Of a DNA stretch of 18,288 bases, positions 7,987-16,348 are shown one piece after another. The translations under genes were made by a program, and so were the position numbers. Below the pieces are notes generated by a model. It ran no database searches and was not told where the DNA came from. It saw nothing but the letters and a program-made list of their open reading frames with translations. The stretch is from contig URNX01000058.1 of NCBI GenBank assembly GCA_900549415.1, positions 1 through 18,288 on the forward strand, read 5' to 3'. Each line of letters opens with the position of its first letter. The stretch's first letter is position 1. The stretch comes from an uncultured bacterium. Lineage in GTDB: Bacteria; Verrucomicrobiota; Lentisphaeria; Victivallales; UBA1829.

Positions 7987-8736
7987 ATGAATTACACGGA
8001 TCCGTCGGTAAAAAACGAGTTTAAGAAAAGATGCAGATTCACTCTTATAGAACTCCTGGTTGTAATTGCTATAATCGCAATTCTTGCCGGAATGCTTCTG
8101 CCGGCGCTCAACAAGGCACGGATGCGGGCTCATGCGATTCAATGCAAAAGCAATCTGAAACAGATCGGACTCCTCGTGCACGGATACGCCGCGGAAAATG
8201 ACGGTGTATGGGGCATCGACTACGTAAACGGAATCGGCGTTCAATGGATTTTCCCGCTCGGATACACAGCAAAAAATCTGCCGAAATTCTTCAGCTGTCC
8301 CGCGCTTCCTCCAATGAATCTGCCCTTCCCGGAAGCGGCGATCTCAACAACCTACGGTGTGCAGAATGAACGGCACTGGGGAACCTATGAAAAAGAGTTC
8401 AATAATCCGCGTCTGACCGGGAAAACAGATGAGAACAAAGACTGGGTGGCCGTCTCGCTGAACCGCATGAAAAACAGCACGGCGTACACCATTTTCGGAG
8501 ATTCCGTTTTCTTCGGAGGAACATATGAAGGGAATCAGTCGTACCGTCTCTACGGCGCTCAGAACGGCGTGCATCTCCGTCACCTCGGACGCGCAAATCT
8601 GCTGTTCGCCGACGGCCATGCAGGAGATTCGGATTTCAACGGAATGGCAAACGGACTGTTCCAGAAAGCGGATCCCTCTTCCTACGCTCGCAATCCGCAA
8701 TCGTACCGTCTCGAAAACTATAAAATTTCCTACTGA
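7987..8736 (+). CDS. pilin-like protein with prepilin N-terminus and H-X9-DG motif
   Basis: The product has 249 residues. After a short basic leader, residues 18-33 read FTLIELLVVIAIIAIL, the type IV prepilin/pseudopilin methylation signature; E22 is position 5 of the mature form. Cleavage would fall after R17, where the usual Gly is absent. This is followed by LPALNKAR, typical of Lentisphaerota. Near the C-terminus H199-LGRANLLFA-DG210 fits the prepilin-type H-X9-DG motif exactly. Family members are thought to be exported, membrane-anchored filament-like or surface proteins processed by a prepilin peptidase; their precise role is unknown. The gene heads a cluster of glycosidases, so a role in binding or handling carbohydrate at the cell surface is plausible but inferred. 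Start chosen: ATG 7987, six bases after AAGGAGA. Confidence 0.9.
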   Translation: MNYTDPSVKNEFKKRCRFTLIELLVVIAIIAILAGMLLPALNKARMRAHAIQCKSNLKQIGLLVHGYAAENDGVWGIDYVNGIGVQWIFPLGYTAKNLPKFFSCPALPPMNLPFPEAAISTTYGVQNERHWGTYEKEFNNPRLTGKTDENKDWVAVSLNRMKNSTAYTIFGDSVFFGGTYEGNQSYRLYGAQNGVHLRHLGRANLLFADGHAGDSDFNGMANGLFQKADPSSYARNPQSYRLENYKISY

Positions 8737-8747
8737 AAGAGATTCAC

Positions 8748-11700
8748 ATGAAATTACGGAAAAACATTTTCGGTCTCTTCGTCATCACGCTGGCGTTCGG
8801 GTTGGCCGCTGAAGAGAATCTGCTGAAAAACGGGGATTTTTCCAAAGGGAACACGGCATGGACATTTTCAGGGCTTTCATTCCGCGGCACGGAAAAGGGT
8901 GCTGTTGTCGAAGCTCCCGCCGGAGCGCAGAAATTCTCATCTCTCATGATGCAGGAACTGAATCTGAAAGAGGGAACCGGATACCGTCTTTCCATACGGA
9001 TGAAGTGCGGCGGAAAGGGCATCTTCCGCGCAGTCTATCAGCAGAAACAGAAACCGTGGACGGCGGCGGGACTCGTGAAGGAATGGAAGCTCGAACCTGG
9101 AACTCATGAGCTTGAGACCGCCTTCACCGCCCTTCCCAGGAACGGAGCTCCGGCCCACCTGACTCTCAATTTCAGCCGGATGTCCGGTCCCGTCGAGCTC
9201 TCCTCCGTACGGATTTGCAGAATCGACGATCTGCCGTTTGCAGTTTCATCCGAATGGAGCATTGTCTGGGATAAAAGCAAACCGGACTTCCGTTCAGTCC
9301 CGCCCGGTTCCGCAAAAGCGGTCATGGGAAAAACGGGAATCGACCTGCGCCGGATGAATCCGGAAAAATTCAGAAAAGAGACTTCGACTGCAATCCTTTA
9401 CAACCGTTTCCATTCGGACAAAGAGGGGCTGATGCGGATCGGATTCGCCGCAGACTGGAGCTTTGACATTTATCTCAATGGAACGCATTGTCTGAAAGCG
9501 CAGGGCCCGACGCCTCTGAATGCGGACAGCAATTTTCATAAATTCCATATCCGTAAAGGCGAAAACATCCTCGTTGCAGTTGTCCGTGCGGGCTCCCGCG
9601 GCTGGGGATTTCTCTGCGCGGAACCGCGCGACCCGGTTGTTTTCCGCGAAGGGAAAAACTGGAAGGCGTACCGCAGTTCCAATCTTGAAATCATCCCGGG
9701 AAGCGCGCTGGATCTCTCCGCGCAAAACGATGCTCCTGCGGGAAAGTACGGTCCCGCGGTTCTTTCGCCGGACGGCAGAGTCGTGTTTGAAAACGCACCG
9801 GAACAGCCCGTCCGTCTGCTGGGGTTCAACACTTTCGCGATGAACGGCATAATGGCAATCAAAGACAACGACGAATTCAAAGCCGCTGTCCGGAGATTTG
9901 CACAGGCGGCGAAACGCCAGGGCTACAATCTGTTCCGCACACAGTCTTTCGACCGCTGGCTTGTTCTTGATTCAAAGCAGGAATATCAGCTCAATCCGTT
10001 CTATCTGGACCGCACGGATTTCCTGATCGCGGAATTGAAAAAACAGGGAATTTACACACATCTCCCCATTTTCAATTTCAACCTTTTCAGCAGAGAGCGC
10101 AACACGTTTCGCGACCGCACGCTTCACAAATTCATGATGTATTTCGACGGCGAATGGGAAATGAAACATTTCCGCTTCGGCGTCAAATCCCTGCTTGAAC
10201 ATGTCAATCCCTACACCGGCGTTGCGTGGAAAGACGAACCGGCGATTTTCTGCATCGAATATTACAACGAACAGTCTCTCGGACTCGGCGACCGCATGGT
10301 TTCGCTGTTCCGCACGCATCCGGAAGCGGAAAAACATATTTTGAAATTCTGGCGCGCATGGCTCGAAAAGAAATACGGCAGACCGATGCCCGATGCACAG
10401 ATTCCCCGTTCCGGGCAGGCGAAACATGCCAACGATTTCGCACTTTTCTGCATGGACCGCGCGAAAGCAAGCGCGGAACAGTGCGAAAAAATCATCCGTG
10501 AAGCCGGATTCCGCGGTCTCGTGACAAACTACAGCTACTCCAAACAGCTCGGACACTCCGCCGCGCGGTGGCGAACTTCACAGATTACGGATGTCCATTC
10601 CTATTTCAATCATCCCACAGCAAGCCTCAGGAAAGGCTCGGTCGTCAAGGCGAACAGCTCCATCGAAGCGAAAACCGGATACTGGAAAGACGCCAATGCG
10701 ACAAAGCTTCTGGGACGCCCCTTCATCAGCGGAGAATACAATCACTGCTTCTGGAACCCGTACCGCTATGAAGCCGGGATGGTCTTCGGAGCATACTCCG
10801 CTCTGCAGGGCTATGCGGCAATCACGGTACATCAGCAGCCCGTCGTTCTGAACAGCGAACGCAGACTCCCGCTCGACAACTTCACCGCGGGCTTCTCTCC
10901 GCTGAGCCGCGCCGCACAGTTTCTGTCCGCGAACCTGTTTCAGCGCGGAGATGTGAAGGAATCTCCGCACGCAGTCGCGCTGAATGTCCCGCGGGAATTT
11001 CTGGAGAAAAACCTGCATGCGGATAAAGCGGTCAGCTCTGCGCAGTCAATCCTGAGCCTGCTTTCCGGATTCGGACTCGTCTTCCCGGATGAAAATGCCG
11101 CAGAGGGAACCGTCCGGAATCCTCGTGCGGATCTTTCGTTCCCGGTTTCCAACGTTGCCCAGATCTATTCGCACGACTGGTTTTCCGATGTTATTCAGTC
11201 GGCGGATAACAGCTTCTCTCTTCCCGAAGCCGTAAACCTGATGAAGCGGAAGGGGATTCTGCCCTCCGGGAACATCACGGATCCCGCACGCGGGATTTTC
11301 CAGAGCGACACGGGAGAAATCCTCCTGAATGCGCCCGAAAAGAGAATGACCGTTGTCACCCCGCGCACCGAAGCGGTCTGCATGACCGCCGGAAACGCTC
11401 AGAACCTGAAAATTATGGAACTGAAAAACAGCTCCGCCGACAGCTGTACCGCTCTGACCTCAGTTGACGGAATGCCGCTCGAAAAGAGCCGCCGCATGGT
11501 TCTGCTCTACATGACCGAAGAGGCCAATTCCGGCATGACGCTTGCCGCCGACCGCGCAACCATGCTCGATTGCGGCAAATCCCCCGTTCTTGCCCGCACC
11601 GGAACGCTGAACATAACCGTTCGCCGCAGGGGAAACTGGAAACTCCATGCGCTCGCTCCCGACGGAAGCCGCTGCGAAGAGATTCCCGTTGCCCGTTCCG

Positions 11701-11783
11701 CAAACGGTCTGGAAATTCAGATTGACACCGCCGCGCTCCGGAACGGACCGACTCCGTTTTTCGAACTCGAAGAAACCCTCTAA
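8748..11783 (+). CDS. secreted clan GH-A-like glycoside hydrolase with N-terminal carbohydrate-binding-like domain
   Basis: The product has 1011 residues. Residues 1-21 are a Sec signal peptide (basic KLRKN, then a hydrophobic core; cleavage near LA/AEEN). Residues 23-160 begin NLLKNGDFSKG and resemble a CBM4/9-type beta-sandwich. Residues about 170-300 contain FDIYLNGTHCLK and look like a second jelly-roll of the GH2-N-terminal or PA14 kind. From about 355 (LLGFNTFAMNG) to 720 there is a TIM-barrel-like region with N507-E508 in IEYYNEQSLG as probable acid/base, and E663 in FISGEYNH as probable nucleophile. That is the clan GH-A arrangement. A beta-rich C-terminal part follows (about 860-1011). 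The substrate and exact GH family cannot be assigned. It starts 11 bp after the pilin-like gene with a weak AAAGAGA site, so it is likely in the same transcript. Confidence 0.8.
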   Translation: MKLRKNIFGLFVITLAFGLAAEENLLKNGDFSKGNTAWTFSGLSFRGTEKGAVVEAPAGAQKFSSLMMQELNLKEGTGYRLSIRMKCGGKGIFRAVYQQKQKPWTAAGLVKEWKLEPGTHELETAFTALPRNGAPAHLTLNFSRMSGPVELSSVRICRIDDLPFAVSSEWSIVWDKSKPDFRSVPPGSAKAVMGKTGIDLRRMNPEKFRKETSTAILYNRFHSDKEGLMRIGFAADWSFDIYLNGTHCLKAQGPTPLNADSNFHKFHIRKGENILVAVVRAGSRGWGFLCAEPRDPVVFREGKNWKAYRSSNLEIIPGSALDLSAQNDAPAGKYGPAVLSPDGRVVFENAPEQPVRLLGFNTFAMNGIMAIKDNDEFKAAVRRFAQAAKRQGYNLFRTQSFDRWLVLDSKQEYQLNPFYLDRTDFLIAELKKQGIYTHLPIFNFNLFSRERNTFRDRTLHKFMMYFDGEWEMKHFRFGVKSLLEHVNPYTGVAWKDEPAIFCIEYYNEQSLGLGDRMVSLFRTHPEAEKHILKFWRAWLEKKYGRPMPDAQIPRSGQAKHANDFALFCMDRAKASAEQCEKIIREAGFRGLVTNYSYSKQLGHSAARWRTSQITDVHSYFNHPTASLRKGSVVKANSSIEAKTGYWKDANATKLLGRPFISGEYNHCFWNPYRYEAGMVFGAYSALQGYAAITVHQQPVVLNSERRLPLDNFTAGFSPLSRAAQFLSANLFQRGDVKESPHAVALNVPREFLEKNLHADKAVSSAQSILSLLSGFGLVFPDENAAEGTVRNPRADLSFPVSNVAQIYSHDWFSDVIQSADNSFSLPEAVNLMKRKGILPSGNITDPARGIFQSDTGEILLNAPEKRMTVVTPRTEAVCMTAGNAQNLKIMELKNSSADSCTALTSVDGMPLEKSRRMVLLYMTEEANSGMTLAADRATMLDCGKSPVLARTGTLNITVRRRGNWKLHALAPDGSRCEEIPVARSANGLEIQIDTAALRNGPTPFFELEETL

Positions 11784-11800
11784 AAAGAAGGATAACGATC

Positions 11801-12691
11801 ATGAAAGAATTCAAAGTTGAAAATCATGCGGACAGCTTTCTGCCCGAAGACAAAAACTGGAAACTCGTCTGGAGCGACGAGTTTGACGGGACCGAACTCG
11901 ATCGCAGCAAATGGGGCTTCCGCCTCAACTTCTGGGGAAAACCCTTCCCCGCATTCACAGATGAAGGTGTCGTGCTCGACGGCAAAAGCCATCTTCAGCT
12001 GCACCTTGTCAAGAAGAACGGAATCTACTGCTCCCCGCATCTCCAGACCGGTTCCCTGACCTATGACATTCCGAAGGACACCGAGGGCTTCTGGCCGTTC
12101 GGCAAATTCGAAGAGCCGCGCTTCATGCACAGATACGGCTACTATGAAATCCGCTGCCGTCTGCCGAAATGCGACGGATGGCACTCCGCCTTCTGGCTTC
12201 AGGCTCCCGGAATAGGTTCCTCTCCCGATCCGCGCCGCGCCGGAGTCGAATGCGATATCATGGAGAACATGTTCCAGTACTCCTCCGGAAAAATGATCGG
12301 CGGAAACTACTGGGGCGGCTACGGGAAAGACTATCAGCGTTCCCATCACTTCGCCTGGAAATTCGAAGAAACTGAGGATGGATGGCACTATTACGGCGTC
12401 GACTGGAGCCCAGACGGCTACCGTTTCTATGCCGACCGCAAACTCATCGGCACCGTCGTTCCTCCCGAAAAAGCACACCTCGCACACATGGTCAACGACA
12501 CAGAAAGAACCTATCTCCTGCAGGAGGGCTGCGTCTCCGTCGGTCCGGTCTCCGAAACGGAACAGTTCATTCTGATCTCGACCGAATGCCACGGCTACCG
12601 CGAGAAAGGAAAATACGATCCGCTGCTTGACAAAGCCGTTTTGCCGGATTATTTTGAAATAGATCATGTCCGCGTCTTCGACCGGATCTGA
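11801..12691 (+). CDS. GH16 family beta-glucanase/galactanase-like enzyme without signal peptide
   Basis: The product has 296 residues, nearly all one GH16 jelly-roll. LVWSDEFDGTELDRSKW (22-38) is the family start; GYYEIRCRLPKCDGWHSAFW (113-132) is the strand leading to the active site. E150-C-D152-I-M-E155 matches the ExDxxE catalytic motif, with E150 as nucleophile and E155 as acid/base. The beta-bulge spacing is that of laminarinases, agarases, carrageenases and porphyranases, not of XTH enzymes. The N-terminus, MKEFKVENHADSFLPED, has no signal peptide, so the enzyme appears cytoplasmic unless exported otherwise. It lies 17 bp after the GH-A-like gene with AGAAGGA upstream. The substrate is not readable from the sequence. 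Confidence 0.88.
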   Translation: MKEFKVENHADSFLPEDKNWKLVWSDEFDGTELDRSKWGFRLNFWGKPFPAFTDEGVVLDGKSHLQLHLVKKNGIYCSPHLQTGSLTYDIPKDTEGFWPFGKFEEPRFMHRYGYYEIRCRLPKCDGWHSAFWLQAPGIGSSPDPRRAGVECDIMENMFQYSSGKMIGGNYWGGYGKDYQRSHHFAWKFEETEDGWHYYGVDWSPDGYRFYADRKLIGTVVPPEKAHLAHMVNDTERTYLLQEGCVSVGPVSETEQFILISTECHGYREKGKYDPLLDKAVLPDYFEIDHVRVFDRI

Positions 12692-12707
12692 AACGCGCAG
12701 TTTTCAA

Positions 12708-12738
12708 GGGAGCTTCCGCAAAACGTCCGGAAGCTCTC
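12708..12738 (+). terminator. hairpin between GH16 and araC-type genes, possible partial terminator
   Basis: GAGCTTCCG (12710-12718) is perfectly complementary to CGGAAGCTC (12728-12736), with a 9-base loop and two more outer pairs (one G-U). The following sequence, GTTCAATATTTT, is only loosely T-rich. It may reduce read-through into the regulator gene or protect the upstream mRNA end. Confidence 0.5.
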
Positions 12739-12764
12739 CGTTCAATATTTTAAGGGAGAGTGAA

Positions 12765-13631
12765 ATGGAAGCGAACCGCAGCGATGAATGCTGGTATGTC
12801 CGGCTCGACGATGTGCCGCGCGCAGTGAAGTTTCCCTTTCCGCTCAAGGAACTCGGCTTTTTCTGGAACAAGGTCGGACCGGAGGCCAGTTTCGACTGGA
12901 AACTGGAATTCACAATCCGTCTTTCCTCGCTCGAACGGTACGCCGTCGATGAAATCGGAGGCGTCACCTACCGCACGGAATATCCGAATGCGGTATTGAA
13001 ACTTCCCGGCGTCGTGCACCGGTACGCTATCCCCGAACCGCGCGACGCCGTCTACTTTGCCTATTCCATTGATCTTGCCGATGCGATGACCGCCGCAAAA
13101 CTCTTCCAGATGCCGCCCGTCTGGAAAATCGAACTTACCCCGAAGATATGTGAAATGCTGGAGCGTGCAAAACAGCTGATGGAGCATTCCCGCGAATACG
13201 GCGTTGCCGATCGGCTTGATCTGCTCGCATTTCAGCTTTACGAAGAGCTTCTGTTTTCCCGTCGCGAAAACTCCGGCTCGCGCGACCGCTTCATGGAATC
13301 GCGCATACAGCGCATCGCCTCCTATTTTCAACTCAACTGCAAAGAAAATATCGATCTGGAAGCGCTCTGCCGCAAAAACGGTCTTTCCAAACGCACTTTC
13401 TTCCGTCACTGGAAACTCTATTTTGATCTTTCGCCCGGACGTTATCTTCTCGACCTCCGGTTATGCGACGCCGCGCGTCAGCTGCGCGAAACGCGGAAAC
13501 GGATCAGTGAAATTGCTGAATCGCTGAATTTTCAGGACACGCTTTATTTCAGTTCCCGCTTCCGCAGGAAATTCGGGATGACCCCGCTGCAGTACCGCAA
13601 GCAGGTGCACGCCGGCCTCTCAAAGCTCTGA
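12765..13631 (+). CDS. AraC/XylS-family transcriptional regulator
   Basis: The product has 288 residues. The N-terminal half (about 1-150) is probably the effector-sensing domain, as in AraC-type regulators, but is not closely recognisable. Residues about 181-282 form the AraC DNA-binding domain. The first helix-turn-helix is around IDLEALCRKNGLSKRTFFRH (196-215), the second around RISEIAESLNFQDTLYFSSR (246-265), followed by the signature FRRKFGMTPLQYRK (266-279). Start chosen: ATG 12765, preceded by AGGGAGA. An upstream start at 12666 would overlap the GH16 gene and adds an unlikely Ser-rich leader. Located directly after two glycosidases, it probably controls this cluster in response to a sugar; that is inference from context. 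Confidence 0.9.
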   Translation: MEANRSDECWYVRLDDVPRAVKFPFPLKELGFFWNKVGPEASFDWKLEFTIRLSSLERYAVDEIGGVTYRTEYPNAVLKLPGVVHRYAIPEPRDAVYFAYSIDLADAMTAAKLFQMPPVWKIELTPKICEMLERAKQLMEHSREYGVADRLDLLAFQLYEELLFSRRENSGSRDRFMESRIQRIASYFQLNCKENIDLEALCRKNGLSKRTFFRHWKLYFDLSPGRYLLDLRLCDAARQLRETRKRISEIAESLNFQDTLYFSSRFRRKFGMTPLQYRKQVHAGLSKL

Positions 13632-13678
13632 ATCTCCCGGAAAAATCATCCACCGCTCCAGTTTTTTCCGCTTGCCGC

Positions 13679-13707
13679 TTGCGATTTGCGCGTTTGCGTG
13701 GTAAATT
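13679..13707 (+). promoter_or_regulatory. candidate promoter of the Na/Pi transporter gene
   Basis: TTGCGA (13679-13684) and TAAATT (13702-13707) are separated by 17 bases, and TGG precedes the -10 box (extended -10, as at 7942). It lies 30 bp before the ATG at 13737. The ribosome site AAAGGAG (13723-13729) is seven bases before the start. Confidence 0.5.
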
Positions 13708-13736
13708 ATCGGGAATATCAATAAAGGAGCTTTTCA

Positions 13737-16340
13737 ATGGACAGACGTTTCTTCGCCGCGCTGTTTTCCGCTTTCTGCATCCTCATGCTCGTTACAGGAT
13801 GCTCCGACAACAGCCCGCTCTCCGTTTCCAGAGTCAAAGTCGAATCCGGCGACAACCAGTGCGCTCTCCCGGGGGAGGAATTTGAAAAAGAACTCCGCAT
13901 CGAAGTTCTCGGTCTCCCGAAAGGACAGCTCATCGGCGGAAAAGCAAAGCCGCGTCCCGTCCCGAACCTCGACCTTCTCTTCGTCCCCGTCGACGGCTCA
14001 TCCATAAAACCTGAAAAGACCTCCGCAAAAACCGACATCACCGGAATCGCTTCCGTTAAAATCCGCGCGGGGAAAGAGATCGGCGACAATTACCTCAAAA
14101 TCATTCCCGTCGGCGCCGAAGATAAAAGCCTCACCATCCGCTATGTTGTCGGAGCAAAACTCTCCGGCGGCGAACAGGAGGGCAAAGCCCAGAAACTCCT
14201 CGCCGATCCCGTCTCCATTCAGCTTGTCAATGCGGACGGGAAACCCGCAGCAAACGTCCCCGTCTACTTCTCCATTCTCTCCTCTCCCGAATCGAAAAAC
14301 TCCGCCGCCGTGCTCACCCCGGACGTCCTCACCGACTCCCGCGGTGTAGCCTCCACCCAGGTTCGTCTCGGAAAAGATACCGGTGAATACCGCGTCGGCA
14401 TCGAAGTCGCCGATCCGAAAACCGGACACTATCTCCGCACAAGCCAGGTCCGTGTGCTCGGACTCGACCTCACAACCGTCATCATTTCCGTTGTCGGCGG
14501 ACTCGCCTTCTTCGTTTTCGGCATGAAACTCATGGCGGATGGACTGCTCAAGATCGCCGGAGAAAACATGAAGCGTATCCTCCAGTTCTTCTCCCGCAAC
14601 GGCATTGTCGCCGTGCTCGCGGGGACTGTGGTAACGGCGGTCATTCAGTCGAGCTCGGCAACAACAGTCATGGTCGTCGGCTTCATCAACGCAGGGCTCC
14701 TCACACTTCAGCAGGCCGTTGGTATCATCTTCGGTGCGAATATCGGAACGACCGTGACCGCGCAGCTGATTTCGTTCAACCTCGGCGGAATCGCTCTGCC
14801 GTGTGTGGCGATCGGCTTCCTGATGATGATCGCGAAAAAATCCGCAGTCCGCGGATGGGGCGAAACGGTTCTCGGATTCGGTCTGCTCTTCTTCGGCATG
14901 GGACTGATGAGTTCCGAGCTCAAAGCGCTCGGCGGCTTCCCGACTTTCATCAACCTGTTCCGTTCGTTTGACTGCGCCCCCGTCACCCCGGGCGGCTTCA
15001 TGCCGATCGGCGCAGTGCTCGGAGCAACCCTGATCGGAGTCATCGGAACCTTCCTGATCCAGTCCAGCGCAGCGGTGATCGGTATCATGCTTGCGCTTGC
15101 TTCCGGCGGACTGCTCAACTTCTATACCGCGCTTCCGCTGCTGCTCGGAACCAACATCGGAACAACGATCACCATGTTCCTCGCCTCCCTCACCGCAAAC
15201 CGCGTGGCGAAACAGGCGACCATTGCGCACTTCCTGTTCAACTGTTTCGGCTCGCTTCTTCTCATCATCAGCTTCTATATTCCCTACGGACCCGAACGGA
15301 TTCCGATTTTCCTCTATTTCATCAACTCGATCACACCCGGCAACGTCTTCCTGCCGATCCCCCAGGGACTCGAACGGCATATTGCCATGGCGCACACCTT
15401 CTTCAACATCTTCACCGTGCTGATCCTGATGCCGCTGCTGAAACCGTTCTCGCGTCTCTGCGAACGCCTTCTTCCCGTCCGCGACGATACGAACAATGAG
15501 ATTCACGCTCTCGAACCGAATCTGCTCGCCACGCCGTCAGTCGCGCTCGAACAGGTCGTTCTTGAAATCCGCCGCATGGTGCAGGACTCCTGGACCATGA
15601 TCGACCGCGCCGTCAACGCCCACTTCCTCCAGTCCAGCTACGACGCCGATTCCCACAAAGCGCTCAAGGAGGACGAGAAACTTGTCGATACCATGCAGAC
15701 CGACATTACGAACTATCTTGTCCAGATCACCCGCAAGCACCTGACGCGTCCGCAGTCCGCGCTGATCCCGCTGCTCATGCACTGCACCAACGATGCGGAG
15801 CGCATCGCCGATCACGCGGAGACCATCATGAAGCTGACAAAGCGTCTTGCGAAGAGCGGCATTCAGCTCTCCGATGTTGCCCGCGCCGACCTGAAAGAGC
15901 TTTGGGATCTGCTTGATTTCCAGGCGAAAAACGTCACACAGGCGCTCGGAGGAACCGACCGCGAACTCGTCGAATCCGCCCTCGCCAGCGAACGCCGGAT
16001 CAACAAGCTCACCAAAAAATACGAAAAAGATTACACCCGCAAAGACGTTCCCGCGCTTCAGTCCGCGATGAACGAAACCGACAACGAAATGCCCTACACC
16101 GGCGAAACCCCGCCCGAAGTCCCGGAAATCGTCATGGAAAACGAGCGGGAAATCAACAACCTCACGCGCCAGTACGAAATGGAACACGTCTCCCGCCGCA
16201 ACGAGGGCAAATGCTCGGTTGAAGGCAGCGTCATCTTCATCGAACTGCTCTGGGAACTCGAACGGATCGGCGACCACCTTGCGAACATCGCAGTCCGCAC
16301 GCCGGAAATCCAGAAACATTACATTTCCCTGAAAAAGTGA
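13737..16340 (+). CDS. lipoprotein-leader/tandem Ig-like/Na-Pi cotransporter/PhoU fusion protein
   Basis: The product has 867 residues, against roughly 550-600 for usual family members. Residues 1-22 form a lipoprotein signal with lipobox LVTGC (C22). Residues 30-241 contain two Ig-like (invasin/Big_1-type) domains; their TDxxGxAS motifs at 99-106 and 199-206 are exactly 100 residues apart. Residues 245-570 are the Na/Pi-cotransporter II (NptA/YjbB-like) membrane core with the family inverted repeat: QSSSATT (304-310) with GANIGTT (333-339), then QSSAAV (442-447) with GTNIGTT (471-477). Residues 600-860 are a PhoU-like helical domain with metal-binding motifs ERIADHAE (688-695) and ERIGDHLANIA (842-852). 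The predicted function is Na+-coupled phosphate transport at the inner membrane, with the Ig-like part facing the periplasm. A segment of the PhoU part appears duplicated (752-770 and 803-821). No pst or pho genes are nearby. Confidence 0.9.
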   Translation: MDRRFFAALFSAFCILMLVTGCSDNSPLSVSRVKVESGDNQCALPGEEFEKELRIEVLGLPKGQLIGGKAKPRPVPNLDLLFVPVDGSSIKPEKTSAKTDITGIASVKIRAGKEIGDNYLKIIPVGAEDKSLTIRYVVGAKLSGGEQEGKAQKLLADPVSIQLVNADGKPAANVPVYFSILSSPESKNSAAVLTPDVLTDSRGVASTQVRLGKDTGEYRVGIEVADPKTGHYLRTSQVRVLGLDLTTVIISVVGGLAFFVFGMKLMADGLLKIAGENMKRILQFFSRNGIVAVLAGTVVTAVIQSSSATTVMVVGFINAGLLTLQQAVGIIFGANIGTTVTAQLISFNLGGIALPCVAIGFLMMIAKKSAVRGWGETVLGFGLLFFGMGLMSSELKALGGFPTFINLFRSFDCAPVTPGGFMPIGAVLGATLIGVIGTFLIQSSAAVIGIMLALASGGLLNFYTALPLLLGTNIGTTITMFLASLTANRVAKQATIAHFLFNCFGSLLLIISFYIPYGPERIPIFLYFINSITPGNVFLPIPQGLERHIAMAHTFFNIFTVLILMPLLKPFSRLCERLLPVRDDTNNEIHALEPNLLATPSVALEQVVLEIRRMVQDSWTMIDRAVNAHFLQSSYDADSHKALKEDEKLVDTMQTDITNYLVQITRKHLTRPQSALIPLLMHCTNDAERIADHAETIMKLTKRLAKSGIQLSDVARADLKELWDLLDFQAKNVTQALGGTDRELVESALASERRINKLTKKYEKDYTRKDVPALQSAMNETDNEMPYTGETPPEVPEIVMENEREINNLTRQYEMEHVSRRNEGKCSVEGSVIFIELLWELERIGDHLANIAVRTPEIQKHYISLKK

Positions 16341-16348
16341 GAACGGCA

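Noticed and set aside
12666..12764. Upstream start for the AraC regulator
   Set aside because: It would overlap the GH16 gene and run through the hairpin. ATG 12765 has a good AGGGAGA ribosome site and gives a normal AraC length.
13638..13670. CGGAAAAA...TTTTTCCG inverted repeat after araC as a terminator
   Set aside because: The stem is AT-rich and weak with a 17-base loop, and what follows is CTTGCCGCTTG with no T-run.
13998..15506. Long minus-strand frame (502 codons) opposite the Na/Pi transporter
   Set aside because: Its composition (Glu/Asp/Gly/Arg-rich) is that of an antisense frame in biased-codon DNA. The plus strand carries the lipobox, QSSS motifs and PhoU motifs.
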